A DNA stretch of 35,638 nucleotides from Caryophanales bacterium UBA4951 (GCA_002397465.1 DHAP01000053.1:31183-66820), one strand, 5' to 3'; shown: positions 1 through 7,593, counted from the first letter of the stretch. Numbers and translations: made by a program. Notes: a model not told the origin generated them from the sequence alone.

Positions 1-1
1 T

Positions 2-77
2 GGGTACTTAGCTCAGCTGGGAGAGCATCTGTTTGACGTACAGAAGGTCAGGAGTTCGAGCCTCTTAGTACCCACCA
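2..77 (+). tRNA. tRNA-Val (GAC)
   Basis: Cloverleaf read by eye. The acceptor stem pairs GGGTACT (2-8) with AGTACCC (67-73), followed by discriminator A and an encoded CCA (75-77). The anticodon loop TTGACGT sits on the stem TCTGT/ACAGA and gives anticodon GAC, valine. The T arm carries GAGTTCGAGCC. It lies at the very edge of the window, so its promoter is not visible. A hairpin terminator follows 13 bases downstream. Confidence 0.95.
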
Positions 78-90
78 TCTGAAAAAATAA

Positions 91-117
91 GGATCAGCGT
101 CACGCTGGTCCTTTTTC
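91..117. terminator. Bidirectional intrinsic terminator between tRNA-Val and the MFS gene
   Basis: Nine-base stem GGATCAGCG (91-99) / CGCTGGTCC (103-111) with a 3-base loop, followed by five T on the plus strand. On the minus strand the same stem is followed by a T-rich tract from the A-run at 82-90. It can therefore end both the tRNA transcript and the opposing MFS transcript. The loop contains the stop codon of the MFS gene. Confidence 0.85.
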
Positions 118-1296
118 GTTAGCTATGGCCTTGCTCTTCATCGAGTGATTCAAGGACTCGCTCATGATGAACAAGAGCACGAAGAATATCGATAGATAAT
201 AGGGGAAGAGCCCAACTCCGATCCATTCGGACAAGAAGCCGAAGATAGGCGGCATGAAGGTCGAACCGACGTAAGCCATGGTCATCTGCATGCCGATGAC
301 TTCCTGGGAATGGTTCCTGCCGAAGTTATTGGGCGTCTCATGAATAAGAGTCGGGTAGATTGGGGCGCAACCTAAGCCTACGAGCAATAAGCCAATCAGG
401 GGAGTGTAATATCCGGCGGGGATGAACAAGAGAACCAGACCGACGAAAAGGATTGAAAGCCCGAGCCTGATGCAACGCTTGTCGCCGAGCTTGTCAGCGA
501 AGAAACCCATGAGGAAACGACCCACCATGATACCCATATAGAATAAGGATGCCCATGAGGCGGCGGTTTCCGTGCTGACGCCATGGTTGATGACAAAGAA
601 AGAAGCCGACCATAAGCCGGTGGTGGTCTCTAGCGAGCAGTAACAGAAGAAAGAGAGAAAGGCGAAGACCGTCCCTTTGAGTTTCCAGGTTTTAACGAAG
701 CCCATATGCTCACTTGGCTGGTCTTCCTCACGCTTCTCGTCAACCAGCTCGTTCTTCTTCCAAGCCGGCCAAGAAGACAGAAGCAGCAAGACAAGGCAGC
801 ACTGGATGATGCCGACGATTCGATAACCCCATTCCCAGCCTAAGGAGTTATGAAGGCAAAGGGAGATGATGTAGGGGCCCACGGTGGCCCCGACGCCCCA
901 AAAGGAATGGAGCCAGCTCATCTGGCGGCTTTTGTAATGGAGCGAGACGTAATTGTTGAGTGAGGAGTCAACGGCTCCGGCCCCTAAGCCATAGGGAATG
1001 GCCCATAGGCAAAGCTGATAATACTCAGTCGAGAAAGAGAAACCGAAGATGGCAAGGGCCGTGAGGGCGACGCTGATGACCAATATGAACTGGGTGGAGA
1101 ACTTTCTGGACAGTTTGTCGCTAAAAAGGGATGAGATGATGGTGCCGCCGGCGATGATCATCGTGACGTAACCGGCAAAGCTCACCGGCACGTTCATGCT
1201 CTGATAGACGCTTGGCCAAGCCGCCCCGAGCAAGCCATCCGGAAGGCCCAAAGAGATAAAAGCGAGATAGATGACGATAAGCAGGAATATTTTCAT
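100..1296 (-). CDS. Major facilitator superfamily permease
   Basis: A polytopic protein of about 398 residues with roughly twelve hydrophobic segments, typical of an MFS transporter. The N-terminal helix begins immediately (MKIFLLIVIYLAFISLGLPD) and the G/D/R-rich motif after helix 2 (SDKLSRKF) resembles the MFS loop 2-3 signature. A matching loop occurs in the second half (MGFFADKLGDKRCIRLG). The overall look is that of the FucP-like sugar/unknown-substrate branch, but the substrate cannot be told. An in-frame GTG at 1350 would add 18 polar residues; I prefer ATG at 1296 because the transmembrane segment starts there and a -10 box lies exactly 7 bases upstream. There is no Shine-Dalgarno sequence before either start. 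It is a single-gene unit ending in a shared terminator. Confidence 0.85.
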   Translation of the reverse strand: MKIFLLIVIYLAFISLGLPDGLLGAAWPSVYQSMNVPVSFAGYVTMIIAGGTIISSLFSDKLSRKFSTQFILVISVALTALAIFGFSFSTEYYQLCLWAIPYGLGAGAVDSSLNNYVSLHYKSRQMSWLHSFWGVGATVGPYIISLCLHNSLGWEWGYRIVGIIQCCLVLLLLSSWPAWKKNELVDEKREEDQPSEHMGFVKTWKLKGTVFAFLSFFCYCSLETTTGLWSASFFVINHGVSTETAASWASLFYMGIMVGRFLMGFFADKLGDKRCIRLGLSILFVGLVLLFIPAGYYTPLIGLLLVGLGCAPIYPTLIHETPNNFGRNHSQEVIGMQMTMAYVGSTFMPPIFGFLSEWIGVGLFPYYLSIFFVLLFIMSESLNHSMKSKAIANEKGPA

Positions 1297-1303
1297 TGAG
1301 ATG

Positions 1304-1309
1304 ATTATC
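1304..1309 (-). promoter_or_regulatory. -10 box of a putative leaderless promoter for the MFS gene
   Basis: On the minus strand the hexamer GATAAT is followed by 7 bases (CATCTCA) and then the ATG at 1296. Transcription starting about 7 bases after the box would begin at the start codon. No good -35 element is visible at 17 bases; TTGTCG is 20 bases upstream. Confidence 0.4.
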
Positions 1310-1450
1310 GACCTACATTGGTTTTTTCTCGACAAGTTTTTAAATAGCACGTTCTTTTTGAATTAGAAAAATAGAGTAATAGAATAAAAGAGAACAGCGG
1401 TGGGCCAATGGGCAATTGGAACGCCAAAACACAATTGGGAGGGTCAAGCA

Positions 1451-1702
1451 ATGGCCAAGAAGGAAGCTAAGAAAGTCGAGAAAGTTGAACCGAAGAAAGA
1501 AGAGAAAGGCGGAAGCAAGACCTATCACATCTCCAAAAGAGCCAGCGATGGGAAGTGGCAGGTGAAACTTGCCAGCGGACAGATCGCCATCAAGCTTTTC
1601 GCCACCCAAGCCGAGGCCATTGACTATGCCAAGACGATGGCGGGCAACCAAAAAGGAAGCATCCGCGTCCATTCCCTCAAAGGAAAAATGAGGAAAGAAT
1701 AA
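1451..1702 (+). CDS. DUF2188-like small basic protein
   Basis: An 83-residue protein with a lysine/glutamate-rich N-terminus (about residues 1-22) followed by a compact domain reading KTYHISKRASDGKWQVKLAS and then FATQAEAIDYAK. The pattern of aromatic/W-Q-V-K strand, A-x-K-x-F-x-T-Q-x-E-A helix matches what is known of DUF2188. Family members are small and of unknown function. The start at ATG 1451 is chosen over GTG 1400 because GGGAGG (about 1438-1443) lies 7-8 bases before it and because the upstream 17 codons do not look coding. It stands alone just upstream of tRNA-Gly. Confidence 0.75.
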   Translation: MAKKEAKKVEKVEPKKEEKGGSKTYHISKRASDGKWQVKLASGQIAIKLFATQAEAIDYAKTMAGNQKGSIRVHSLKGKMRKE

Positions 1703-1724
1703 GTCGCTCTAGACAAGAAGAATT

Positions 1725-1753
1725 GGCTTCGTATAATTAGGAAGCCGTCTTTT
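1725..1753 (+). other. Hairpin with T-tail overlapping a TATAAT box, before tRNA-Gly(CCC)
   Basis: GGCTTC (1725-1730) and GAAGCC (1741-1746) form a stem followed by GTCTTTT, resembling a terminator for the DUF2188 gene. Its 10-base loop holds a perfect TATAAT (1732-1737), well placed as the -10 box of the downstream tRNA (first base 1757). No convincing -35 is present. Either reading, or both, is possible. Confidence 0.45.
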
Positions 1754-1756
1754 GAC

Positions 1757-1830
1757 GCATCTGTAGTTCAATGGTAGAACACCAGCTTCCCAAGCTGGTT
1801 ACACGGGTTCGATTCCCGCCAGGTGCTCCA
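1757..1830 (+). tRNA. tRNA-Gly (CCC)
   Basis: The acceptor GCATCTG (1757-1763) pairs with CAGGTGC (1820-1826), then discriminator T and encoded CCA to 1830. The anticodon stem CCAGC/GCTGG encloses TTCCCAA, anticodon CCC. It is 74 bases long. A second glycine tRNA (GCC) lies at 10,103-10,176 on the other strand. Confidence 0.95.
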
Positions 1831-1840
1831 GAGCAAATAT

Positions 1841-1868
1841 GGGCCTTTTGCGGGGCCCTTTTTCTTTT
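1841..1868 (+). terminator. Intrinsic terminator after tRNA-Gly(CCC)
   Basis: GGGCC (1841-1845) pairs with GGCCC (1854-1858), followed by TTTTTCTTTTT. It lies 10 bases after the tRNA. Confidence 0.8.
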
Positions 1869-1988
1869 TATGTGAGTAGGTTTTGCGGAAAAGAAAAAAG
1901 AGGTCAGTTTTTGTTTAATTCCAAATAATGCGGTTTTGCGGAGTTAGAAAACCGATTACTCCATAAAACCCCATTCTTTGCTTTTGAT

Positions 1989-2048
1989 AAGAGGGTTATA
2001 TAACCCCTCTTAGCACTTTCTTTGCTCATTTGGAGTTGCTATTATATT
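1989..2048 (+). promoter_or_regulatory. Palindrome and candidate promoter of the pgpA-cdaA-glmM-glmS operon
   Basis: A near-perfect inverted repeat AAGAGGGTTATA / TAACCCCTCTT (1989-2011, one bulged C) is followed by TTTGCT (2021-2026) and TATATT (2043-2048) spaced 16 bases apart. The promoter would start transcripts near 2055, just before the pgpA ATG at 2072. The palindrome has no T-tail, so it could be an operator. The remainder of the 1870-2071 gap shows no coding potential that I can see. Confidence 0.4.
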
Positions 2049-2071
2049 ATGGCTTTACAAAAAGAGACATT

Positions 2072-2575
2072 ATGGAAGACTATAGCGAACATTGCATAAA
2101 GCTGCTGCAAAGCAGGGGCGTAAGCCTTGAGGACATCGCCGACTGCGCAAGGTATCTTCAGGCCGACTACCACGTTGACTTGAAGAGCGATGAATTGCTC
2201 GCCTCGGTGAGAAAGGTCATTTCCAAAAGGGAGACCCAGTACGCCATCATGACAGCCATCGAGCTTGACTGCATGGCCGAGCAAAACAAGATGAACGACA
2301 AGGAACTCCAATCCCTTTTGATGCACGATGATGCGCTATATGGGGTTGATGAGGTTTTGGCCTATGGGATCTGCAACACCTATGGTTCCATCGCCCTGAC
2401 CAATTTCGGATATATCGACAAAAAGAAATACGGGGTCATCGACCGCCTGAACAAAGGCGGAAAGAACTCCGGAGTCTGCAATACTTTCATTGACGACATC
2501 GTCGGCGCCATCGCCGCGAGTGCCGCCTCTCGTTTCGCTCATCGCTGGAATGGCGATGACAACAAGGAGGAATAA
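2072..2575 (+). CDS. pgpA: Phosphatidylglycerophosphatase A-type protein (YpjQ/PgpA family)
   Basis: A 167-residue protein. The C-terminal two thirds carry the PgpA-type blocks DEVLAYGICNTYGSIALTN, F-G-Y-I-D-K, then TFIDDIVGAIAASAASRFAH. These match the family that removes phosphate from phosphatidylglycerophosphate to give phosphatidylglycerol, as known for PgpA and B. subtilis YpjQ. The N-terminal 60 or so residues are helical and acidic, as in the soluble Gram-positive members, with no strong membrane helix. ATG 2072 is chosen; an upstream TTG at 2030 overlaps the promoter region. The SD is weak (AAAGAGA). It is the first gene of a tight operon with cdaA 3 bases downstream, which links phospholipid and c-di-AMP/cell wall functions. 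Enzyme activity is inferred. Confidence 0.8.
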   Translation: MEDYSEHCIKLLQSRGVSLEDIADCARYLQADYHVDLKSDELLASVRKVISKRETQYAIMTAIELDCMAEQNKMNDKELQSLLMHDDALYGVDEVLAYGICNTYGSIALTNFGYIDKKKYGVIDRLNKGGKNSGVCNTFIDDIVGAIAASAASRFAHRWNGDDNKEE

Positions 2576-2578
2576 ATC

Positions 2579-3433
2579 ATGGTAGATTTCTCGAACCCAT
2601 ATGTCGTGGTCGGCTTTGTCCTCGGGCTTATTTTGCTCGCGGTCGCCGACGTCGTTCTCTTCGTCTTTGTGAAACGCTGGATCCCGATCATCTACGTCGT
2701 GAGCTGTGAGGTCGTCTATATCATTTCTTGGATCTTCAACCTTGATTTCCTCAAAGGCATTGTGGCGGCCATCTTGCTTATCGGCTGCATTGTTTTCCTG
2801 TTCTCCAATCTTTCGGAATATCGTTCATTGGTCGCTAACCAATACAAGGCCGGAGCTCGTTTTGAGCTATTCCCGCGCCGCAAGAGCGCCCCGGTTCCGG
2901 AGGCCATCTTCGACCGCGAGTCCATGTACATGAAGGTCTATAACGCCGTCGTCGACATGTCGAGGCTCAAAAGAGGTGCCCTCATCACCTTCATGAAGAA
3001 AGACAACCTCTTAGACGATAGCAAAATCGGAACCATCATCAAGCAGCGCGGCGTCGATGTCGACGCCCCGGTTTCCGCCGAACTTTTGGAAACCATCTTC
3101 TACGAAGGCACCAGACTTCATGACGGCGCCGTCATCATCAAAGACGACAAAATCGCCAGGGCCTCGGTCTTCTTCGCCTCGACCGTCCGTCCTTTGACTG
3201 GCAAATACGGATCAAGGCACCAAGCCGCTTTAGGCATCAGCGAGAACACCGATTCCGTCACCGTCATCGTGAGCGAGGAGACGGGACGAATTTCTATCGC
3301 CTTCCAGGGCGAGCTCACTCCAGTGACCCCCGATAACTTCTTGAGAGTGTTCGAGGACGATATGGCTTATGACGCCTCTTCGAGTTCTTCGAACGGCGAC
3401 AATAAATCAAACGCAGGTCAAATTGGGGAGTAG
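2579..3433 (+). CDS. cdaA: Membrane diadenylate cyclase (CdaA/DacA)
   Basis: A 284-residue protein that makes c-di-AMP from two ATP. Three N-terminal transmembrane helices lie at about residues 6-30, 33-52 and 56-76. The DAC domain then shows LHDGAVII with the catalytic DGA at D182, and GSRHQAALGISE at about 211-222, followed by VTVIVSEETG. In the well-known cyclases the second motif is RHR; here it reads RHQ (R213, H214, Q215), a substitution in an ATP-contacting triplet. The C-terminus is a serine/asparagine-rich tail of about 25 residues. A strong SD (AAGGAGG, 2564-2570) fixes ATG 2579. In Bacillus and Listeria the gene order is cdaA-cdaR-glmM; here glmM begins 7 bases after the stop and no cdaR (YbbR-domain) gene is present. 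Confidence 0.93.
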   Translation: MVDFSNPYVVVGFVLGLILLAVADVVLFVFVKRWIPIIYVVSCEVVYIISWIFNLDFLKGIVAAILLIGCIVFLFSNLSEYRSLVANQYKAGARFELFPRRKSAPVPEAIFDRESMYMKVYNAVVDMSRLKRGALITFMKKDNLLDDSKIGTIIKQRGVDVDAPVSAELLETIFYEGTRLHDGAVIIKDDKIARASVFFASTVRPLTGKYGSRHQAALGISENTDSVTVIVSEETGRISIAFQGELTPVTPDNFLRVFEDDMAYDASSSSSNGDNKSNAGQIGE

Positions 3434-3440
3434 CAACAAC

Positions 3441-4784
3441 ATGCTTAAGTATTTTGGGACGGACGGCGTCAGGGGCGTGGCCAACAAGAATTTGACGGCC
3501 ACGATGGCTTATCGAATCGGAAGATGCCTTGGTCAATACCCTAACGGCAAGAAAAACAGAATACTCGTCTGCCGAGACACCCGTGTCTCAGGCGACATGC
3601 TCAGGATGTCCGTCACTTCTGGCATCCTTGCCAGCGGTGGCGATGTTTATGATGAGGGGATCTCAACCACCCCATCCATCTCTTACCTCGTCAAAAAAGA
3701 AGGCTTTGACTTCGGAGTCATGATCTCCGCCTCCCATAATCCTTATGGAGACAACGGCATCAAGATATTCAATTCCATCGGCGAGAAACTCGATGACCAA
3801 ATCGAAGAGGTCATCGAAGAATACATGGACCGTCCTGAAGACGATCTCCCTTTGCCTGACGACGGCTTGATCGGCCGTTATCATGAAGGCGATTCCTTAA
3901 AAAGGGAATATATCGATTGGCTTGCCAAAAAGAGCAGGGGCCTCAACCTTGAGAACGTCAAGGTCTTGGTCGACTGCGCGAATGGCTCGGCTAGCTACGT
4001 GGCCCCGTCTTTATATAGCAAGATCGGACTGGACGCCACTTTCATCAACGCTTCCCCGAACGGCGTGAACATCAACAAAGACTGCGGATCGACCCATCTC
4101 GAATCGCTTAAAGATGAATTTGCCAAAGGCGGATACGATTTGGCTTTCGCCTTCGATGGCGACAGCGACCGTTTCATGGCTTTGTCTCCTGATGGACGCC
4201 TCATCGATGGCGACGCCCTGATCTTTTTGTCGGCCCTTTCCATGCGGAAGAGCAAGACGTTAAAGGACGAGAAAGTCGTCATCACCGTCATGAGCAACTT
4301 CGGGCTTCGCAAAGTCCTCGACTCCAACAACATCGGATATAACATCGTCGGCGTTGGCGATAAATACGTCCAAGCCGAATTAAAGGAACACTCATTGTCT
4401 CTAGGCGGAGAACAATCAGGGCACGTCATTTTCCTCGATGAGCTCAACACTGGCGACGGCTTGCTCTCCTCGCTTAAGCTTCTTGGCATTTATTGCGAAG
4501 AAAAAGACGTCTTTGCCAAGCTTAAGGAATTCGTCGTGTATCCACAGGTCCTCAAAAACGTCCATTTCTCCTCGAGCGAGAAACTTGAGAAAGCCGCCTC
4601 ATCGCCAGAGGTCAAGAAAATCATCGATAGCGAGGACGGCCGTTTAGGCAAAAACGGAAGGATCCTTGTCCGCAAGAGCGGAACCGAGCCATTGCTTCGA
4701 ATCATGGTCGAAGCACCCTCTGATCAATTATGCGAAAGCGTCGCTTCTTCGATTGAGAGCTACGTTTTGAAGGAGGCCCATTAA
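3441..4784 (+). CDS. glmM: Phosphoglucosamine mutase GlmM
   Basis: A 447-residue enzyme of normal family length that converts glucosamine-6-phosphate to glucosamine-1-phosphate on the way to UDP-GlcNAc and peptidoglycan. Visible motifs are the N-terminal FGTDGVRG, the phosphoserine loop ISASHNP with active Ser98, the Mg-binding DGDSDR (239-244), the sugar-binding GEQSGH and the phosphate-binding RKSGTEPLLR near the end. ATG 3441 is preferred over the longer reading from 3369, because the family starts with M-x-K-Y-F-G-T-D-G and GGGGAG lies about 10 bases upstream. The gene abuts glmS with no gap. In B. subtilis CdaA binds GlmM and is inhibited by it; adjacency suggests a similar link here. 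Confidence 0.97.
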   Translation: MLKYFGTDGVRGVANKNLTATMAYRIGRCLGQYPNGKKNRILVCRDTRVSGDMLRMSVTSGILASGGDVYDEGISTTPSISYLVKKEGFDFGVMISASHNPYGDNGIKIFNSIGEKLDDQIEEVIEEYMDRPEDDLPLPDDGLIGRYHEGDSLKREYIDWLAKKSRGLNLENVKVLVDCANGSASYVAPSLYSKIGLDATFINASPNGVNINKDCGSTHLESLKDEFAKGGYDLAFAFDGDSDRFMALSPDGRLIDGDALIFLSALSMRKSKTLKDEKVVITVMSNFGLRKVLDSNNIGYNIVGVGDKYVQAELKEHSLSLGGEQSGHVIFLDELNTGDGLLSSLKLLGIYCEEKDVFAKLKEFVVYPQVLKNVHFSSSEKLEKAASSPEVKKIIDSEDGRLGKNGRILVRKSGTEPLLRIMVEAPSDQLCESVASSIESYVLKEAH

Positions 4785-6557
4785 ATGTGCGGAATCGTCG
4801 GTGGCGTCGGAAAGATATCCTTCAGGGATTATCTTTTGAACGGACTTCGAAGCCTTGATTACCGCGGATATGACTCCGCAGGCCTCGCTTATTCAAAAGA
4901 CGGCGAGATCAAACTATACAAAACAGTCGGGCGCGTCGATGACTTAGACAAGATAACGCCTCATTTCAGCGGCGCTGACGCCGGAATCGCCCATACGAGA
5001 TGGGCCACCCATGGCGTTCCTTCGACCATCAACGCCCATCCGCAGGTCTCCATGAAGTCGTATTTCTACATCGTCCACAATGGCGTCGTCGAGAATTTCA
5101 AGGCCCTGAAGAAGAAACTGTCGACCAAAGGCTACGTCTTTAAAAGCGAGACCGACACCGAGGTCGTCGCCGACCTTTTGGAGTTCTACTTCCTTCAAAG
5201 CAACGACCCTTTGATGGCCATGAAGAAAAGCATCGCCGACATCGAAGGCTCCTTCGCGTGCGCGATACTGATCAAAGGATATGATGAACTCTATTTCATG
5301 AAGAGAAGCTCGCCGCTTCTTATCGGCGTCGGCAAAGACGCCAACTATTTGGCGAGTGATGCCGTGCCGATGGTCAAATATGCCAATAAGTTCATCGACG
5401 TCGACGATGACGTCTATGGCTATATAATGCCGTCTGAGGTCCATTTATACAAAGATGGCAAAGAAATCGCTCCTTCCTACGTCGAAAGAAACGTCGAGGA
5501 ATGCAATTTCGATCTCTGCGGATACCCTCATTTCATGTTGAAGGAAATCGAGGAGTCGCCATCGATAATCAGAAGGTTGATCGACAATTATTATAACGGC
5601 ACCAAATTCACCTTTGACTCTAGGATCGTGAAGGCTATCGCCACTAGCGACGACATCGTTTTCTTAGCCTGCGGGACCAGCCATTACGCTTCCATGTTAG
5701 GCGTCGAATACATGCATTTCCTCGGAAAGAGAAGCGAGAGCTACATCGCCTCCGAATGGGCATATTATCCAGTCGTGACCGCGAAAAAACCGGTCTTCAT
5801 CCTTTTGTCTCAGTCTGGCGAGACCGCGGATTTGATCGCTTGCCAGAAATACATCAACGAGAATGGGCTCACCAACATCGCCATCACCAATTCGCGTGGT
5901 TCGACGATCGACAGGAAAGCCACCTTCTCTTTGCTTCTTTACGCAGGCCTTGAAGTGGCCGTGGCCTCGACGAAGAGCTATGACGCCCAAGTCACCATCT
6001 TGGCAATGCTCGTCGCGGCGGTCACCAAATCCACAAATGCCATCCGTCATCTCCGCAACCTCACCTCCGCGATCGAGGACATCATCTCCCGCAAAGAGGA
6101 GATTCATGAAATCGCCAAGAAGATGGTCAACGCCAGAGACGCTTTCTTCGTCGGCAGGGGCTACGACAACGAAGCCGCTCTTGAATGCGCCCTCAAACTC
6201 AAAGAGATATCCTACATCCACGCCGAGGCCTATGCCGGCGGCGAGCTTAAGCACGGTCCTATCGCCTTGATTGAAAAAGAGACGCCGGTCATCGGCCTCA
6301 TCAGCGACCCGATCTCCGCCTCCGCCTTACGCAACAACCTCGAAGAGCTCAAATCCAGGGGAGCGAGCATTTTCATCGTCTCCACCAAGGCCCTTAAGGC
6401 CGAAAACGACAATTTCGTCATCAATGACGTCAAACCGTATCTTGCGGCCGTCGCCAAAGTGACGTTTGGACAATACCTATCCTATTATGTGGCGTTAGAA
6501 AAAGGCCTGCCGATCGACAAGCCTCGAAACTTAGCAAAGTCGGTTACCGTTCAATAA
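4785..6557 (+). CDS. glmS: Glutamine-fructose-6-phosphate aminotransferase GlmS
   Basis: A 590-residue isomerizing transaminase that makes glucosamine-6-phosphate from fructose-6-phosphate and glutamine. The N-terminal class II amidotransferase domain begins MCGIVGG with nucleophile Cys2 and contains HTRWATHG and the SETDTEV segment. Two SIS domains follow (about 280-420 and 450-580), with CGTSHYAS and LSQSGETAD. The C-terminal tail KPRNLAKSVTVQ is the conserved GlmS end. ATG 4785 follows the glmM TAA (4782-4784) directly, with SD AAGGAGG (4770-4776). There is no room for a glmS ribozyme, so the feedback control known from B. subtilis is not present at this place. The 3' end overlaps the opposing SPFH gene by 14 bases. 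Confidence 0.97.
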   Translation: MCGIVGGVGKISFRDYLLNGLRSLDYRGYDSAGLAYSKDGEIKLYKTVGRVDDLDKITPHFSGADAGIAHTRWATHGVPSTINAHPQVSMKSYFYIVHNGVVENFKALKKKLSTKGYVFKSETDTEVVADLLEFYFLQSNDPLMAMKKSIADIEGSFACAILIKGYDELYFMKRSSPLLIGVGKDANYLASDAVPMVKYANKFIDVDDDVYGYIMPSEVHLYKDGKEIAPSYVERNVEECNFDLCGYPHFMLKEIEESPSIIRRLIDNYYNGTKFTFDSRIVKAIATSDDIVFLACGTSHYASMLGVEYMHFLGKRSESYIASEWAYYPVVTAKKPVFILLSQSGETADLIACQKYINENGLTNIAITNSRGSTIDRKATFSLLLYAGLEVAVASTKSYDAQVTILAMLVAAVTKSTNAIRHLRNLTSAIEDIISRKEEIHEIAKKMVNARDAFFVGRGYDNEAALECALKLKEISYIHAEAYAGGELKHGPIALIEKETPVIGLISDPISASALRNNLEELKSRGASIFIVSTKALKAENDNFVINDVKPYLAAVAKVTFGQYLSYYVALEKGLPIDKPRNLAKSVTVQ

Positions 6558-6972
6558 CCTTAACGTCTTTGGCCATAACGCCTAGATTACCCATCATTTG
6601 GATGAGGTTTTTGTCAAAGCCGTTGTTTTTAAGCGACTCATCGCAAATGTCGATGGCGACGTTTTTGATCTTCAGGCCGCATTCATAGTATTTCTTCGGG
6701 TCATTGATATGGTAGTCAAAGAAAAGAACGTGCCCGTCCTTCAACTTTATTCTCATGTTCTTGTCGGTTTCCGGGAGGGGGTTGGAGACCTGATAGAAAA
6801 GCGGAAGATAGTAATGAGTGCCTTTGCCTAGGGCTTTGAGAAACTTCCCCTTTCTCGAAACGATGACGATATGGCCTTTTTTCACCCTGACTAGGCCAGT
6901 TAGGAAGAAAACGACGATGGCTATGACCAGTAGGGAGATCATTATCAATAGAAAGCGTGTTTTGGAATCCAT
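6544..6972 (-). CDS. Short membrane-anchored SPFH/band-7-like protein
   Basis: A 142-residue protein. A single hydrophobic helix at about residues 7-28 is followed by VRVKKGHIVIVSRKGKF and then GTHYYLPLFYQVS, which resembles the start of SPFH/prohibitin domains (V-x-x-G-x-x-x-V-x-x-x-G-x-x-x-x-x-x-G-x-H-x-x-x-P). It ends about where an SPFH domain ends (MGNLGVMAKDVKVIER), so the coiled-coil scaffold region usual in flotillin-type proteins is absent. SPFH proteins organise membrane patches or regulate proteases; the role here is unknown. The gene is divergent from the RDD gene and its ATG is preceded by TATATT at 7 bases with no SD. The 3' end overlaps glmS. Confidence 0.65.
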   Translation of the reverse strand: MDSKTRFLLIMISLLVIAIVVFFLTGLVRVKKGHIVIVSRKGKFLKALGKGTHYYLPLFYQVSNPLPETDKNMRIKLKDGHVLFFDYHINDPKKYYECGLKIKNVAIDICDESLKNNGFDKNLIQMMGNLGVMAKDVKVIER

Positions 6973-6979
6973 GGCTCAT

Positions 6980-7044
6980 AATATACAAGAGCGTCAATAA
7001 AAGACTATTTAGTCTTTCATCATTTTCTTATGGCGTGTTATTCT
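6980..7044. promoter_or_regulatory. Divergent promoter region with a perfect 18-bp palindrome
   Basis: The 79-base gap between two divergent genes holds AAAGACTA-TT-TAGTCTTT at 7000-7017, an exact inverted repeat in its centre. Minus-strand TATATT lies at 6980-6985, 7 bases before the SPFH ATG. Plus-strand extended -10 TG-T-TATTCT lies at 7036-7044, 7 bases before the RDD ATG. The palindrome sits where both -35 regions would be, as expected of an operator shared by the two genes. Confidence 0.45.
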
Positions 7045-7051
7045 TAAGCCA

Positions 7052-7567
7052 ATGACAAACGCCCAAGCAAAAAGCAGAGGTGAGGCCAAGGTCCCATCAT
7101 TCCCCTTAAGCAAACCTCGTCACCGCATCGTGGCGGGGATGTTTGACATCGCGATCCTGATCCTTGGTTCCATCATCATCATGATACCTTCGATCATCGT
7201 TTTCATCGGGGCCATGCATAATCCTTCTGACTGGCGGACTTTCTCGGTCTACCTCGTCATGTTCTTGACGGGCGCGGTCGTCGCTTCCTTCTCTTTGGCT
7301 TATAGGGTTGGGGTTCCTCATTTCTATCAAGGGCAGACCTTGGGGCTCCGTTTCTTCAAGATGAAGATGCTAAAAGAAAACGGCGATGAGGTCGGCGTCA
7401 AGGAAGTGCTCGTCAAGTCGGTTTCCATTTTCTTCTTGGTCATTTTCACTTTGGGTCTATACTATCTCGTCGAGGCTTTGGCTCTTTGCCTATCGAAAAA
7501 CAAGCGAAGCTTCGCCGACACCGTTTCGAAAACCATCGTCGTCGATGTGGATGACGGCGATGAATAA
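7052..7567 (+). CDS. RDD-family membrane protein
   Basis: A 171-residue membrane protein. The family signatures are visible in order: RHRIVAGMFDIAIL with the R and D of the first helix (about 23-36), a second helix pair, GQTLGLRFFKMKML (about 94-107), and the end motif KNKRSFADTVSKTIVV. Four hydrophobic segments can be counted. RDD proteins are of mostly unknown function, with some reported as Na+(Li+)/H+ antiporters or membrane adaptors. The start at ATG 7052 has no SD and sits 7 bases after an extended -10 box, so the mRNA may be leaderless. It is followed 26 bases later by deoD, which has its own strong SD, so the two may be co-transcribed. Confidence 0.88.
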   Translation: MTNAQAKSRGEAKVPSFPLSKPRHRIVAGMFDIAILILGSIIIMIPSIIVFIGAMHNPSDWRTFSVYLVMFLTGAVVASFSLAYRVGVPHFYQGQTLGLRFFKMKMLKENGDEVGVKEVLVKSVSIFFLVIFTLGLYYLVEALALCLSKNKRSFADTVSKTIVVDVDDGDE

Positions 7568-7593
7568 ATATCAATAATAAGGAGATAAACAAA

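Noticed and set aside
1340..1672. Minus-strand reading frame opposite the DUF2188 gene
   Set aside because: The plus-strand gene has an SD and a family pattern; the minus product is a repetitive L/F mirror of lysine codons.
4700..4790. glmS ribozyme
   Set aside because: glmM and glmS are separated by zero bases, so there is no 5' leader to hold one.
5697..6254. Minus-strand reading frame inside glmS
   Set aside because: Shadow of the SIS-domain coding region; no SD and no motif.
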